The notes under the pieces: generated by a model
What the model saw: the letters and a program-made list of their open reading frames with translations, nothing else
Database searches by the model: none
Told to the model about the DNA's origin: nothing
Assembly: GCF_008107625.1 (NCBI RefSeq)
Contig: NZ_SDKK01000018.1
Location: forward strand, 21,885-85,884
Source of the DNA: Zoogloea oleivorans
GTDB lineage: Bacteria > Pseudomonadota > Gammaproteobacteria > Burkholderiales > Rhodocyclaceae
Direction of reading: 5' to 3'
DNA: 64,000 bases
Shown: positions 7,856 through 20,745 of the stretch, piece by piece
How positions within the stretch are numbered: the stretch's first letter is position 1
Layout of the letters: the number at the start of each line of letters is the position of its first letter
Position numbers and translations under genes: made by a program

Positions 7856-9286
7856 TTAGCGCAACGGGCTTGAAGAAGCCTCGATTTCCAGCGCCAGACT
7901 GGCCTGCAGGGCAAATTGCCGTACCGCGCGACACCCTTCCTCATCCATCGGCTTGCCATTGCGGTCAGCGTAGAGCACGCCAATCCGCTGGGCGGAAGTG
8001 CCGAAGGGCACCAGGAATGCCTCATTGCAGGCAGTCACCTTGATCAGACGCCCGGCGCCCGGCGCATCCGGACGAGTGACATGAATGTGACAGGATTGTC
8101 CGCTGTCGATCGCCGCATCCAGCACGTCATCCGGCTCGCCCTCCATCGGGAAGACGAAGCGCCCGCACAAGGCATCGGCACCGCTCCCCAGCGCCACCCG
8201 CCCCACGAGCTTCAATCTGTCTTCAGCCAGAAAGGCGATGACGACCCGCTCACAACCCGCACCGCGGTACACACCTTCGACAACCAGTTGCAGGATGTCG
8301 ACAATGCCCGCCCGGCTCATGATCATCTCGGTCAGATCCTGGAGAATGCGCAGTTGCAATTGCGCATCGGGGCCGGACGGCGCGGGCGGTGCGAGAGGCT
8401 CGGACGGAAGCCCGCCCAAGGGGATCATCTTTGCGGCTTCCGGAGCACCGAATGTACGAGCAATCCTGGCAGCCTCACCGGCGTTGGCAAGGATCTCTGC
8501 CTGCACGGCGGCGGCAGGCAGCCCAACGTAATCAGCCACTTCCCGGAGGCATTGCCGCCCAGCCGGTGTATCCCAGCCTTCCTCCGCCGCGCGGGCAAGG
8601 CGCAGCCCCAGCAGCACAGCCCGCTCCGGCCCACGGCTGCGCGGATCAAGCTCGAGGGCCGCACCGACCAGGGAGCCCAGTTTCCACTCCCGCACCAAGC
8701 CAACGGAAAGCTGCCGCAGGGGAAACCCGAGGACGATCTGCTGCGCGTCCTCCTCCCGCACGGGGGACTGAAGCAGGCAGCGATCCAGGCTTTTCGCCTG
8801 TTCGCCTCCGAAACACCAGAAGGCCATTTCACCCACGCGGGCAAGAAGTGCAGCAATGAAGACCTCTTCACTCCCCCCTTCACCCCGCCGCTGAGCCACC
8901 CAGCGGGCCTGCACCGCCGCATGGAAGCTGCGCGCCATCTCAGCATGAACGCGGCCGCGCAGCCCCCCTGTAAGCAGAGAGTCAATCAGCGAAACAGAGA
9001 GTGCGAGTTCGGCAACAGGATTGAAACCGAGCACGACAATCGCCCGGGAGACTGTGCTGACCCCCTGCCGACCGTGGTTGAAGAAGGCGCTGTTGGCAAG
9101 CCGCAGTACCTTGGAGGTCATCGGTGCATCCATCAGGATCACCTTGGCCAGCGCCGATGCGGAGGCCCGGTCGTCACCGAGGATGGTCCGCAGGGCATCG
9201 ATGGTGTGACTGAAGACGGGCATCTCGCAACCGCGTATGCGGGCGATCCAGCCGGTCAGGTCGAGGGGTGGGTCGTTTCGTGTCAT
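7856..9286 (-). CDS. HDOD-domain protein with C-terminal GAF-like domain
   Basis: A 476-residue cytoplasmic protein. Residues about 15-215 form an HDOD domain (a non-enzymatic relative of HD phosphohydrolases; motif AKVILMDAPMTSKVLRLANSAFF), and about 330-470 form a GAF-like sensory domain. HDOD-GAF proteins act in signalling to motility, stress or cyclic-nucleotide pathways; the ligand here is unknown. I chose the ATG at 9286 because gaggt lies 8 bases upstream; a longer frame up to 9361 would run into the secA terminator. It is a single-gene unit between the PEP-CTERM gene and secA. Confidence 0.88.
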   Translation of the reverse strand: MTRNDPPLDLTGWIARIRGCEMPVFSHTIDALRTILGDDRASASALAKVILMDAPMTSKVLRLANSAFFNHGRQGVSTVSRAIVVLGFNPVAELALSVSLIDSLLTGGLRGRVHAEMARSFHAAVQARWVAQRRGEGGSEEVFIAALLARVGEMAFWCFGGEQAKSLDRCLLQSPVREEDAQQIVLGFPLRQLSVGLVREWKLGSLVGAALELDPRSRGPERAVLLGLRLARAAEEGWDTPAGRQCLREVADYVGLPAAAVQAEILANAGEAARIARTFGAPEAAKMIPLGGLPSEPLAPPAPSGPDAQLQLRILQDLTEMIMSRAGIVDILQLVVEGVYRGAGCERVVIAFLAEDRLKLVGRVALGSGADALCGRFVFPMEGEPDDVLDAAIDSGQSCHIHVTRPDAPGAGRLIKVTACNEAFLVPFGTSAQRIGVLYADRNGKPMDEEGCRAVRQFALQASLALEIEASSSPLR

Positions 9287-9346
9287 TGGCTTACCTCTTT
9301 CCGATATCGGCAGGGAGCTCTTGTTGCTTGAGGCAGGACGTGAACG

Positions 9347-9375
9347 CACAAAGCCGGCCACTGGCCGGCTTTGTG
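9347..9375 (-). terminator. Hairpin after secA
   Basis: A 13-bp perfect stem (cacaaagccggcc / ggccggctttgtg) with a 3-base loop lies 16 bases after the secA stop. There is no long T-run, so termination may be incomplete. Confidence 0.65.
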
Positions 9376-9390
9376 CTCACCCCGCCAGAC

Positions 9391-12117
<2,727 letters not shown>

Positions 12118-12205
12118 TTGATTTGGAAGGGGAAATGCGGCAAAGGGCCAGATTCTATCATGGCGTCCGGACACGGCCGTGATGGAGGTCCGGGCAGCAT
12201 CAAGC

Positions 12206-12234
12206 TTGTCCGGCCCGGTAGTTCCCCCTACGAT
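12206..12234 (+). promoter_or_regulatory. Predicted sigma-70 promoter of the DciA-like gene
   Basis: TTGTCC, a 17-base spacer and TACGAT would start transcription near 12241, 23 bases before the ATG at 12264. A ccccc/ggggg hairpin straddles the -10. Confidence 0.5.
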
Positions 12235-12263
12235 GGGGGCGCTTTTACAAATTCCAAGCCCCC

Positions 12264-12695
12264 ATGGCCACCAGCCCGATCGACAATTTTCTGGGGAGGG
12301 GTGATGCCCTCTCCCGCCTGCAAGCCCACGCGGGTCGTTTGCTGCGCCTGCAAAGACAGCTTTCCGAGTTGCTGCCCGACTACATGGCGAGCGCCTGCAA
12401 GGTCGCCAACCTGAAGGAAGATGAACTGGTGATCCTGGTGGACAGTCAGGGACTCGCGGTCAAGCTGCGCCAGGCGGTGCCGAGCCTGCTGGTGGACTTT
12501 GCCCGAATCGGCGTACTGCTGCGGGACATAAAAGTGAAGGTGGCAGTACGCGAATACCGGCAAGCTCCACCCCCTGTCCCGCAGCGCCACGTCAGCGACA
12601 CGACACGCTCGGGGCTCGACACCCTGGCAGCCTCCCTGCCCGCCGACTCCCCGCTCGCCAAGGCGCTCCAGCGCTTCGTCAAGCAGGCTGGCTAG
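12264..12695 (+). CDS. DUF721 / DciA-like protein
   Basis: A 143-residue protein of the DUF721 family, with a helical N-terminus and a KH-like core ([24 protein letters not shown]). The best-studied members, DciA, recruit or load the replicative helicase DnaB in bacteria without DnaC. Short betaproteobacterial forms next to secA are of the same family, but their role has been tested less. The gene is divergent from secA and its stop overlaps by 4 bases the stop of the small membrane protein gene on the opposite strand. Confidence 0.75.
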   Translation: MATSPIDNFLGRGDALSRLQAHAGRLLRLQRQLSELLPDYMASACKVANLKEDELVILVDSQGLAVKLRQAVPSLLVDFARIGVLLRDIKVKVAVREYRQAPPPVPQRHVSDTTRSGLDTLAASLPADSPLAKALQRFVKQAG

Positions 12696-12880
12696 ACCAG
12701 GGGCACGAGCACCCGCTCGAGGATCAGCAAGGCAAAGAAAATCAGCGCCACCACAAGCCCGAAGCGAAACAGGCGCCACGCCAGCGTCAGATAACGGGGC
12801 TCGCGGGTGAACAGGAAGGCAAACACGGAAGCGCCGATCCCGATCCCCACCAGCACGGCAACGATGCGCAGGATCAGCAC
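12692..12880 (-). CDS. Small two-helix membrane protein (unknown function)
   Basis: A 62-residue protein that is almost all membrane helix: about residues 4-25 and 38-60, joined by a short basic loop containing REPRYL. It begins with GTG at 12880, 9 bases after the lpxC stop, so it is likely the last gene of the lpxC transcript. I recall similar small proteins between lpxC and secA in betaproteobacteria, which argues that it is real. The function is unknown. Confidence 0.7.
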   Translation of the reverse strand: MLILRIVAVLVGIGIGASVFAFLFTREPRYLTLAWRLFRFGLVVALIFFALLILERVLVPLV

Positions 12881-12889
12881 GGCGGGGCC

Positions 12890-13807
12890 TCAGGCGGTGG
12901 CGAGGTCGAACAGATGGGCGACCGAGGCCGGGGTAGTCGCCGCATCCTCGAAGGTGACAATCTCCCAGGCTGTACGGTCTTCGAGCAGGACGCGCAGGAT
13001 CTGGTTGTTGAGCGCGTGACCGGCCTTGTAGGCACTGTAAGCGGCGAGCAGCGAGTGCCCGGCCAGGTAGAGATCGCCAATGGCATCCAGCACCTTGTGC
13101 TTCACGAACTCGTCGGCGTAGCGCAGGCCGTCAGCGTTAAGCACCCGGTACTCGTCCATCACGATGGCGTTATCGAGGCTGCCGCCCAACCCAAGGCCGT
13201 TGGCGCGCATGAACTCCACGTCCTGCATGAAACCGAAGGTGCGCGCCCGCGCGACTTCGCGTACGTACGAATTATTGGCGAAATCCACCGTCACCGACGT
13301 ACCCGTGCGGTCGATGGCCGGGTGGTTGAAAAGGATCGAGAAGCTCAGCTTGAAACCATCATAAGGCTCCAGACGCACCCACTTGTCGCCTTCCACGTAC
13401 TCCACCGGCTTGGTGACGCGCAAAAAGCGCTTGGGGGCCTTCTGCTCTTCGATACCGGCAGACTGGATCAGGAAGACAAAGGGCCCGGCACTGCCGTCGA
13501 GAATCGGGATTTCGGCCGCATCCACGTCAATGTGGGCGTTATCCACGCCCAGACCGGCGAGGGCCGACATGAGGTGTTCGACGGTATTGACCTTGGCGCC
13601 ATCGCGCTGCAGACCCGAGCACATGCGGGTGTCGCAAACGGCGTAGGGATCAGCCGGCAGATCGACGACCGGATCGAGATCCACGCGATGGAAGACGATG
13701 CCGGTATCCGGGGCAGCCGGACGCAGGGTGAGCGTGACCTTGTTGCCGCTGTGGAGACCCACGCCGGTAGCACTGACAACGGTTTTGAGGGTGCGCTGCT
13801 TCAACAT
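12890..13807 (-). CDS. lpxC: UDP-3-O-acyl-N-acetylglucosamine deacetylase LpxC
   Basis: LpxC catalyses the committed zinc-dependent deacetylation in lipid A synthesis. The 305 residues equal the E. coli length. Visible zinc-site and catalytic segments include [10 protein letters not shown] (first His), [14 protein letters not shown] and the C-terminal KAGHALNN. It follows ftsZ in the standard order but has its own promoter and is separated from ftsZ by a terminator. In E. coli LpxC level is set by proteolysis; the C-terminus here (HLFDLATA) is compatible but not proof. Confidence 0.97.
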   Translation of the reverse strand: MLKQRTLKTVVSATGVGLHSGNKVTLTLRPAAPDTGIVFHRVDLDPVVDLPADPYAVCDTRMCSGLQRDGAKVNTVEHLMSALAGLGVDNAHIDVDAAEIPILDGSAGPFVFLIQSAGIEEQKAPKRFLRVTKPVEYVEGDKWVRLEPYDGFKLSFSILFNHPAIDRTGTSVTVDFANNSYVREVARARTFGFMQDVEFMRANGLGLGGSLDNAIVMDEYRVLNADGLRYADEFVKHKVLDAIGDLYLAGHSLLAAYSAYKAGHALNNQILRVLLEDRTAWEIVTFEDAATTPASVAHLFDLATA

Positions 13808-13839
13808 GATCCGGTTCCGCGTTCAAGTCATTGAATTTT

Positions 13840-13868
13840 AACATACACAGGATGCTGCATTGCAGCAA
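13840..13868 (-). promoter_or_regulatory. Predicted lpxC promoter with a palindrome at the -35
   Basis: On the minus strand: TTGCTG, 17 bases, TATGTT. A perfect 6+1+6 palindrome, GCTGCATTGCAGC (13854-13866), covers most of the -35 and part of the spacer, where a repressor could bind. Confidence 0.5.
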
Positions 13869-13887
13869 ACGCGGTGCAGTGTTGCGG

Positions 13888-13939
13888 CCGTACAAAAGAC
13901 AAACGCGCAGCGGACGGAGGCACGTCCCGCTGCGCGTTT
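13888..13939 (-). terminator. Rho-independent terminator after ftsZ
   Basis: A long GC-rich hairpin (13-bp outer stem aaacgcgcagcgg / ccgctgcgcgttt with extra inner pairing) is followed on the minus strand by gtcttttg. It separates the dcw cluster from lpxC. Confidence 0.85.
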
Positions 13940-13969
13940 ATCAGAGCCACCGAAGCGGCCCTGCCCCGG

Positions 13970-15106
13970 TCAGTCCGCCTGCTTGCGCAGGAAGGCCGGA
14001 ATATCCAGCGTGGACATGCCGTTGGCGCTCATCGCCTCGACCGTGGTGCGGGAGGTGCGACGAATGACCGCCGGCAGCTCCAGGTTGTTGTAATCCACTT
14101 CCATGCCGATGTTGTCGGTACCCGTCCGGATGACTTCCATCTTGCGGGGCATCGCGGCAGCACGCACGGCACCCAGGCCGGTAGCAACCACGGTCACGCG
14201 GATGCGGTCTTCCATGCTCTCTTCAAATACGGTGCCGTACTTGACGAAGGCCTCCGAGGCAGCAAAAGCCTGCACGGTACGCACGGCATCGCGAACTTCC
14301 GACATCTTCAGGTTGCGGCTGGCCGTGATGTTGATCAGCACGCAACGGGCACCGGACAGCTCGGTACCTTCGAGCAGCGGCGACACGGCGGCCTGTTCGG
14401 CTGCGATGCGGGCGCGGTCGAGACCGGAAGCCTGGGCCGAACCCATCATCGCGCGGCCCATTTCGGCCATGGCGGTGCGCACATCCTGAAAGTCCACGTT
14501 CACCAACCCGGGAACGTTGATGATTTCGGCGATGCCGCCGACGGCACTGGTCAGCACATTGTCAGCCGAACGGAAGCAGTCCTCGAAGCCGGCGTCGTCG
14601 CCATAAACCTCAAGCAGCTTGTCGTTGAGCACGACGATCAGGGAGTCCACCTGCTTGGAGAGCTCTTCCACGCCACTTTCGGCGACACGGATGCGGTTCT
14701 CGAAGTCGAAGGGCTTGGTAACCACCGCCACGGTGAGGATGCCCATCTCCTTGGCAATCTCGGCAACCACCGGCGCAGCGCCCGTACCCGTACCACCGCC
14801 CATGCCGGCGGTGATGAAACACATGTGCGCGCCTTCAAGAGCGGCAGCAATGGCATCGCGGGATTCCTGGGCGGCCGCACGGCCGGCTTCCGGCTTGGAA
14901 CCGGCGCCGAGGCCGGTCTTGCCGAGCTGCACCTTGGTCGGGGACAGACAGCGGGACAGCGCCTGGGCATCGGTATTGGCGGTGATGAAATCCACCCCCT
15001 GAACACCTTCGCGGATCATGTGGTCGACGGCGTTACCACCGGCGCCACCGACACCGATCACCTTGATAGTGGTGCCGCCGGATGCCTTCTCAACAATTTC
15101 AAACAT
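13970..15106 (-). CDS. ftsZ: Cell division GTPase FtsZ
   Basis: The tubulin-like GTPase that forms the Z ring. The tubulin signature GGGTGTG is at 103-109, the GTP-binding N-terminus (GVGGAGGNAVDHM) is complete, and the conserved C-terminal peptide that binds FtsA, ZipA and ZapD is present (LDIPAFLRKQ). The length of 378 is normal. The ATG at 15106 has a gagg ribosome-binding site. It is the last gene of the cluster, separated from ftsA by about 150 non-coding AT-rich bases. Confidence 0.98.
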   Translation of the reverse strand: MFEIVEKASGGTTIKVIGVGGAGGNAVDHMIREGVQGVDFITANTDAQALSRCLSPTKVQLGKTGLGAGSKPEAGRAAAQESRDAIAAALEGAHMCFITAGMGGGTGTGAAPVVAEIAKEMGILTVAVVTKPFDFENRIRVAESGVEELSKQVDSLIVVLNDKLLEVYGDDAGFEDCFRSADNVLTSAVGGIAEIINVPGLVNVDFQDVRTAMAEMGRAMMGSAQASGLDRARIAAEQAAVSPLLEGTELSGARCVLINITASRNLKMSEVRDAVRTVQAFAASEAFVKYGTVFEESMEDRIRVTVVATGLGAVRAAAMPRKMEVIRTGTDNIGMEVDYNNLELPAVIRRTSRTTVEAMSANGMSTLDIPAFLRKQAD

Positions 15107-15258
15107 TTACCTCGCCTCCAAGTGAAACTGCGCTGATATTGCCAATGCGCAACCGGCGCCTGTATTTAGTATTAACAAAAAATTCTACAACTAAACAAGA
15201 GGCCGCTGCGCACAATTATTCATATAAATTCAAACCGTTACACGGGCTTCTTCAAGTA

Positions 15259-16491
15259 TCAGAAATTACGCTCGAACCAGGAGCGCATTCTCGAAAAAAC
15301 CTGCCCTACGTTGCGCGTCTGACGAGCCTGCAGCCCCCGCCGCTTCTGGGCTGCGCCCTCCATGACGAGACCCATTGCATTGGCATAACGCGGCTCGCAC
15401 ACCACGTCGGCGATGGCTCCCGAATACTTCGGATAGCCGATACGCACCGGCATGTGAAACACTTCTTCACCCAGTTCAACCATGCCCTGCATCACGGCGG
15501 CACCGCCGGCCAGCACGATGCCGGAGGACAGCAGTTCTTCATAACCGCTGCGGCGCAGTTCTGCCTGCACCAGTTCGTACAGCTCGCACACCCGCGGCTC
15601 AATCACGTCGGCGAGGGCCTGACGGGAGAGCTTGCGCGGCGGACGGTCGCCGACACCGGGCACTTCGATCATTTCGGACGCATCGGCCAGCGTGTGCATG
15701 GCCACGCCGTGACGGATCTTGATCTCCTCGGCCTCGGCGGTCGGCGTGCGCAGGGCCATCGCGATGTCGTTGGTGACCTGGTCGCCGGCGATTGGAATCA
15801 CGGCGGTATGACGAATCGCCCCCTGGGTGAACACCGCCAGGTCGGTGGTACCGCCGCCGATGTCCACCAGACACACGCCCAGCTCCTTTTCGTCCTCGGA
15901 CAGGGTCGCGTAACTGGAGGCCAGCGGCTGCAGGACCAGGTCGAGCACTTCGAGACCGCAGCGGCGCACGCACTTGACGATGTTCTGGGCCGCCGACACG
16001 GCGCCGGTGACGATATGCACCTTCACCTCGAGACGCACGCCGCTCATGCCGATCGGTTCGCGCACGCCATCCTGGCCGTCGATGATGAATTCCTGGGTCA
16101 GGATGTGCAGAATCTGCTGATCGGCCGGCAGGGGCATCGCCCGGGCGGTCTCGATGACCCGCTCCACGTCAAGGGGCGAGACCTCCTTGTCCTTGATCGC
16201 CACCATGCCGTTGGAGTTGAAGCTGCGGATATGACTGCCGGCGATGCCCGTGTAGACGTCGCGAATCTTGCAGTCAGCCATCAACTCGACTTCCTGGATG
16301 ACCCGGGAAATGGCGTCAACGGTCGCCTCGATGTTCACCACCACGCCCTTTTTCAGACCCGACGAGGGCTGGGTACCAAGGCCGACCACATCCATGCGAC
16401 CGTCCGGCTTGAGCTCGGCCACCACGCAAGTGATCTTGGAGGTGCCGATGTCGAGGCCGACGATCAGTTCCTTGTACTCTTTGCTCATCAC
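15259..16491 (-). CDS. ftsA: Cell division actin-like protein FtsA
   Basis: FtsA is an actin-fold ATPase that tethers FtsZ filaments to the membrane and recruits later divisome proteins. The phosphate-1 motif is GLDIGTSKI, phosphate-2 is VDIGGGTTDLAVF, and the protein ends in an amphipathic basic helix (FSRMRSWFERNF), the membrane-targeting tail. The length of 410 is typical. Its ATG overlaps the ftsQ stop by 4 bases. Confidence 0.97.
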   Translation of the reverse strand: MMSKEYKELIVGLDIGTSKITCVVAELKPDGRMDVVGLGTQPSSGLKKGVVVNIEATVDAISRVIQEVELMADCKIRDVYTGIAGSHIRSFNSNGMVAIKDKEVSPLDVERVIETARAMPLPADQQILHILTQEFIIDGQDGVREPIGMSGVRLEVKVHIVTGAVSAAQNIVKCVRRCGLEVLDLVLQPLASSYATLSEDEKELGVCLVDIGGGTTDLAVFTQGAIRHTAVIPIAGDQVTNDIAMALRTPTAEAEEIKIRHGVAMHTLADASEMIEVPGVGDRPPRKLSRQALADVIEPRVCELYELVQAELRRSGYEELLSSGIVLAGGAAVMQGMVELGEEVFHMPVRIGYPKYSGAIADVVCEPRYANAMGLVMEGAAQKRRGLQARQTRNVGQVFSRMRSWFERNF

Positions 16492-17360
16492 TTCCCTTTT
16501 CTTTCTTGCTTGCCTGCCGGCGCGGCGGGCGCTACCGGACGAAGGGCAAAACCACCGGGGTAGCGGAGATCCACCACCGCCACATTCATGTTCAGTTGTT
16601 CCCTGGCCTTGGGGTAATTGTTGACGAAGCGGGCCAGCCGTTCGTCGATGGGTGCTTTCGGCTGGTCGTGGCCGAGCTCGATCGTCATCCCGTCTTCCAT
16701 CTTGAGCTGCCAGGCCTCGCGCGCCGACAGGGACACACCGACCAGTTGCTTGCCCAGCGGACCGAGCTTGCGCGTAAATTCGTCAAACTTGGCAAGAAGG
16801 ATTCCCGACGCACCTTCCGGCCCGCTGAAAACCGGCATACGCGCATTGCTCGCCGCAGTGAAAACCTCGCCGTAGCGGTTAACCAGGCGCATGTCACCGG
16901 TTTCACCCACCCGCCAGTAGGCCGAGGCGACGTGTTCCTCGAGACGCACTTCGATACCGCCCGGCCAGCGCCGGCGCACATCGGCACGGCGCACCCACGG
17001 CAGCTTCTCGAAGGCACCGCGCACATCATCCAGGTCTACCGTGAAGAAATTGCCACGCAACGACGAACGCGCCGCATATTCGAGCTGGGCCGTCGTGACC
17101 TGCGCCAGCGGCGTGGTGACCACGACTTCCCGCAGCGGATAAACCGGCAGGCGCGACACCGAAGCCACCGCCGCATAACCGAGCCCGGCCGCACCGACCA
17201 CCATCAGGGTGTCAGCGATCAGGTTGAGGAGCTGGGGACGATCCCACAGCCCGTTGCCACTCCCGTCCCGAACCGGGCGCGCACCACGCGCACGCTTCCC
17301 GCCGCCAGCTTTGCTGCCGACTTCGGGCGGAACATTGGAAGTGCTGCGCTGATCAGCCAA
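16488..17360 (-). CDS. ftsQ: Cell division protein FtsQ
   Basis: A bitopic membrane protein of the FtsQLB complex: a basic cytoplasmic N-terminus (residues 1-55), a membrane helix (about 56-75), a POTRA domain (about 85-155) and a beta domain. The length is 290. The only suitable start is TTG at 17360, which overlaps the ddl stop by 8 bases; no in-frame ATG or GTG precedes the membrane helix. The weak start may help keep FtsQ at its usual low copy number (inference). Confidence 0.93.
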   Translation of the reverse strand: MADQRSTSNVPPEVGSKAGGGKRARGARPVRDGSGNGLWDRPQLLNLIADTLMVVGAAGLGYAAVASVSRLPVYPLREVVVTTPLAQVTTAQLEYAARSSLRGNFFTVDLDDVRGAFEKLPWVRRADVRRRWPGGIEVRLEEHVASAYWRVGETGDMRLVNRYGEVFTAASNARMPVFSGPEGASGILLAKFDEFTRKLGPLGKQLVGVSLSAREAWQLKMEDGMTIELGHDQPKAPIDERLARFVNNYPKAREQLNMNVAVVDLRYPGGFALRPVAPAAPAGKQERKGK

Positions 17361-18267
17361 GGCGCGCTCCAGCCAGGATTTCCAGGCACAGCGCCTCGAA
17401 GGACAGACCGGCCACCCGGGCCGACATGGGCACCAGGGAATGGTTGGTCATGCCCGGCGCGGTGTTGATTTCCAGCAGGGTGAAGCTGCCGTCGTCACGC
17501 AGGATCAGGTCGGCACGTCCCCAGCCGCGGCAACCAAGCACCTTGGCGCTGCGCACGATGGCCGCCTGGATGTCCTTTTCGAGGGCCTCAGGCAGGCCAC
17601 TCGGACAAAAATACTGGGTGTCGTCGGTGAAATACTTGTTCTGATAATCGTAGTTGCCACCCGGCGCGACGATGCGCACCAGCGGCAGTGCCCGCTCGCC
17701 CAGGAAAGGCGCGGTCAGCTCCTGGCCGGTGACGAACTCTTCGGCCAGCACCAGCGAATCAAATTTGGCAGCCAGCTCCCAGGCACCCTTCAACTGGCTC
17801 GCCTCGGTCACCTTGGTGGCGCCCATGCTGGAGCCTTCATGCACCGGCTTGACGAAGATCGGCAGGCCGAGGTCGGCCGCCACGGCCTCCCAGTCGGAGC
17901 TGGCATCGAGAATCGCAAAGCGCGGCGTGGGCAGGCCGGAAGCCATCCACACCAGCTTGGTCCGCCACTTGTCCATGGCGATGGCAGAAGCCATCACGCC
18001 GCTGCCGGTGTAGGGAATACCCATCAGCTCCAGCGCGCCCTGCACCGTGCCGTCCTCACCGCCGCGGCCATGCAGCACAATGAAGGCGCGGTCGTAGCCC
18101 TGCTCCTTGAGAATGTGCAGGTCGGTCTCGGCCGGATCGAAGGCGTGCGCATCCACACCGGCCGCCTGCAGGGCAGCCAGCACGGCACCGCCCGACATCA
18201 GGGAAATCTCGCGCTCGGCGGAAGTCCCGCCCAGCAATACCGCCACTTTTCCGAATTGACTGCTCAC
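17353..18267 (-). CDS. ddl: D-alanine--D-alanine ligase
   Basis: An ATP-grasp ligase that makes the D-Ala-D-Ala dipeptide for MurF. Signatures: [14 protein letters not shown] at the N-terminus, [12 protein letters not shown], and the metal/ATP site [18 protein letters not shown] chose GTG at 18267 ([14 protein letters not shown]) because gagg lies 9 bases upstream and the family starts here. An in-frame GTG at 18285 would add six residues and overlap murC. The length is 304 residues, as in DdlB. Confidence 0.96.
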   Translation of the reverse strand: MSSQFGKVAVLLGGTSAEREISLMSGGAVLAALQAAGVDAHAFDPAETDLHILKEQGYDRAFIVLHGRGGEDGTVQGALELMGIPYTGSGVMASAIAMDKWRTKLVWMASGLPTPRFAILDASSDWEAVAADLGLPIFVKPVHEGSSMGATKVTEASQLKGAWELAAKFDSLVLAEEFVTGQELTAPFLGERALPLVRIVAPGGNYDYQNKYFTDDTQYFCPSGLPEALEKDIQAAIVRSAKVLGCRGWGRADLILRDDGSFTLLEINTAPGMTNHSLVPMSARVAGLSFEALCLEILAGARLG

Positions 18268-18271
18268 GTCC

Positions 18272-19666
18272 TTAAACCTCGCCACTCACCAGTTTGCCCG
18301 GCACACCGCCGATACTGCCGGCACCCATGGTGATCACCACGTCGCCATCCTGCGCCGAGGACAGGATTGCCCCCGGCATGTCTTCGATGCTCTCCACGAA
18401 CACCGGCTCGATCTTGCCCGCCACGCGCAACGCCCGCGCCAGCGAACGGCCGTCCGCCGCCACGATGGGGGCTTCGCCGGCGGCATACACCTCACTCAGC
18501 AGCAGTGCATCGACGGTGGACAAGACCTTCACGAAATCTTCGAAACAATCCCGCGTGCGGGTATAGCGGTGGGGCTGGAAAGCCAGCACCAGGCGCTTGT
18601 CGGGGAAAGCCCCGCGCGCCGCAGCGATGGTTGCCGCCATCTCGACCGGGTGATGACCGTAGTCGTCGACGATGGTGGCCGTACCGCCATTGGGCAGCGC
18701 CAGTTCGCCATAACGCTGGAAGCGCCGGCCGACCCCCTTGAACTCGGCCAGTGCCTTGATGATGGCCTCATCGGAAACGCCCACTTCCGTCGCCACGGCG
18801 ATCGCCGCCAGCGCATTGAGCACGTTGTGGCGGCCCGGCAGGTTGAGGACCACCGAGATGCGGCTGGTCGTGCCATTGACGCGAACCACGTCGAACATCA
18901 TCTTGCCGTCGGCAGCGTGAATGTTCTCGGCACGCACGTTGGCGGATTCGGAGAAGCCGTAACGGACGATCTGCTTGGACACCAGCGGCATGATCGAGCG
19001 CACGTGCTTGTCGTCGTCGCACAGCACGGCCACACCGTAGAAGGGAAGGTGCTGGAGGAAATCGACGAAGGATTGCTTGAGCCGTGCGAAGTCGTGACCG
19101 TAGGTTTCCATGTGGTCGGCGTCGATGTTGGTCACCACCGAAATCACCGGGGTCAGCAACAGGAAGGACGCATCGGACTCATCGGCCTCGGCCACCAGGA
19201 AGTCGCCCTTGCCCAGCCGGGCATTGGCGCCAGCCGCGTTGAGCTTGCCGCCAATCACGAAGGTCGGGTCGAGCCCACCCTCGGCGAGGATGCTCGCCGC
19301 CAGGGACGTGGTGGTGGTCTTGCCGTGCGTGCCGGCGATGGCGATGCCCTGCTTGAGGCGCATCAGCTCGGCCAGCATCTGGGCCCGCGGCACCACCGGA
19401 ATGCCACGGGCACGGGCGGCGATCACTTCCGGGTTGTCGCTCTTGACCGCGGTGGACGTCACCACGACATCGGCTTCGGCAACGTTATCGGCACCGTGGC
19501 CCTGGACCACGCGAGCGCCCAGCGCCCTGAGGCGACGGGTGGCCACATTGTCGCCGAGATCGGAACCACTGATTTCATAGCCGAGATTGAGCAGCACCTC
19601 GGCGATACCGCTCATCCCGGCGCCGCCGATGCCGACGAAGTGGATGCTTTTGACTTTATGTTTCAC
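18272..19666 (-). CDS. murC: UDP-N-acetylmuramate--L-alanine ligase MurC
   Basis: The first of the four Mur ligases; it adds L-Ala to UDP-MurNAc. Visible: the N-terminal Rossmann motif [15 protein letters not shown], the ATP-binding loop [10 protein letters not shown], and the C-terminal [10 protein letters not shown]. The length of 464 is normal. The start is GTG at 19666 ([10 protein letters not shown]), preceded by ggaaa. It lies 20 bases after murG. Confidence 0.97.
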   Translation of the reverse strand: MKHKVKSIHFVGIGGAGMSGIAEVLLNLGYEISGSDLGDNVATRRLRALGARVVQGHGADNVAEADVVVTSTAVKSDNPEVIAARARGIPVVPRAQMLAELMRLKQGIAIAGTHGKTTTTSLAASILAEGGLDPTFVIGGKLNAAGANARLGKGDFLVAEADESDASFLLLTPVISVVTNIDADHMETYGHDFARLKQSFVDFLQHLPFYGVAVLCDDDKHVRSIMPLVSKQIVRYGFSESANVRAENIHAADGKMMFDVVRVNGTTSRISVVLNLPGRHNVLNALAAIAVATEVGVSDEAIIKALAEFKGVGRRFQRYGELALPNGGTATIVDDYGHHPVEMAATIAAARGAFPDKRLVLAFQPHRYTRTRDCFEDFVKVLSTVDALLLSEVYAAGEAPIVAADGRSLARALRVAGKIEPVFVESIEDMPGAILSSAQDGDVVITMGAGSIGGVPGKLVSGEV

Positions 19667-19686
19667 GTGTTTTCCAGTTCAGTTCT

Positions 19687-20745
19687 TCAGGCCGCGAGGC
19701 CGGCACATACGTCGGCCACACGGGCTGTCGCGTCCGGCCTGGCACACCCGCGGGCCTTTTCGGCCATGTCCAGCAGGCGTGCGCGGTTCATTTCGTGCAG
19801 CAGCGTGGCGAGGCGCTGCGGTGTCAATTCGGTTTGGGGCAGGAGCACCGCAGCACCGGCATCGGCCAGGAAGCGGGCATTGCCGGTTTGATGGTCATCC
19901 ACTGCGTGCGGGAACGGCACCAGCACACTGGCCACGCCGACGGCCGCCAGTTCGGCCACGGTCAGGGCGCCGGCGCGGCAAATCACCAGATCCGCAGAGC
20001 CATAGCGTTCGGCCATGTCGTCGATGAAGGGCAGCAGCTCGCCCTCCGCACCTGCCGCCTTGTAGGCCGCGCGGAGAGCGTCGATCTGTTTGGTACCGGC
20101 TTGGTGGGTCACCAGCGGCCGCTCGTGCGGCGCCAGCAAGGCCAGCGCCTTGGGCACGGCCTCGTTGAGGGCTGCGGCACCGAGGCTGCCGCCCACCACC
20201 AGCACCTTCAAGGGCCCGCTGCGACCAGCAAAACGCGCGGCAGGAGGCACAACGGCGGTGATCTCGGCACGCACCGGGTTGCCGATCCACGCGCCCTTCT
20301 TCAATACGTCCGGAAAACCGGTGACGACCTTGTCGGCCACCCGGGCCAGCACGCGATTGGCGAGGCCGGCAACAGAATTCTGTTCATGCACGACAACCGG
20401 GCAGCCAAGCAATACCGCCATCATGCCGCCAGGAAAAGTCACGTAACCGCCCATCCCGAGCACCACGTCCGGCTTGACGCGGCGGATCTGACCGAAAGCC
20501 TGCGCGAAACCACGCAGCAGGTTGAAAGGAAGCAGCAACTTGCGCAGCAATCCCTTTCCGCGCAGCGCGGTAAAGCGCACCCAGGCAACCTCGTAGCCGC
20601 TGGCCGGCACGATGCGGGCCTCCATGCCATCCGGATTACCCATCCACACCACCCGCCAGCCGCGATCGCGCAGGGCATCGGCAACCGCCAGGCCGGGATA
20701 GATGTGACCGCCGGTACCACCGGCCATGACCATCAGGGTCGGCAT
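19687..20745 (-). CDS. murG: Lipid II synthase MurG
   Basis: A peripheral membrane glycosyltransferase (GT28) that transfers GlcNAc from UDP-GlcNAc to lipid I. The N-terminal loop [14 protein letters not shown] and the second glycine loop [13 protein letters not shown] are present, as is the donor-site [14 protein letters not shown]. The length is 352. Its ATG overlaps the ftsW stop by one base (TGATG), which implies translational coupling. Confidence 0.97.
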   Translation of the reverse strand: MPTLMVMAGGTGGHIYPGLAVADALRDRGWRVVWMGNPDGMEARIVPASGYEVAWVRFTALRGKGLLRKLLLPFNLLRGFAQAFGQIRRVKPDVVLGMGGYVTFPGGMMAVLLGCPVVVHEQNSVAGLANRVLARVADKVVTGFPDVLKKGAWIGNPVRAEITAVVPPAARFAGRSGPLKVLVVGGSLGAAALNEAVPKALALLAPHERPLVTHQAGTKQIDALRAAYKAAGAEGELLPFIDDMAERYGSADLVICRAGALTVAELAAVGVASVLVPFPHAVDDHQTGNARFLADAGAAVLLPQTELTPQRLATLLHEMNRARLLDMAEKARGCARPDATARVADVCAGLAA

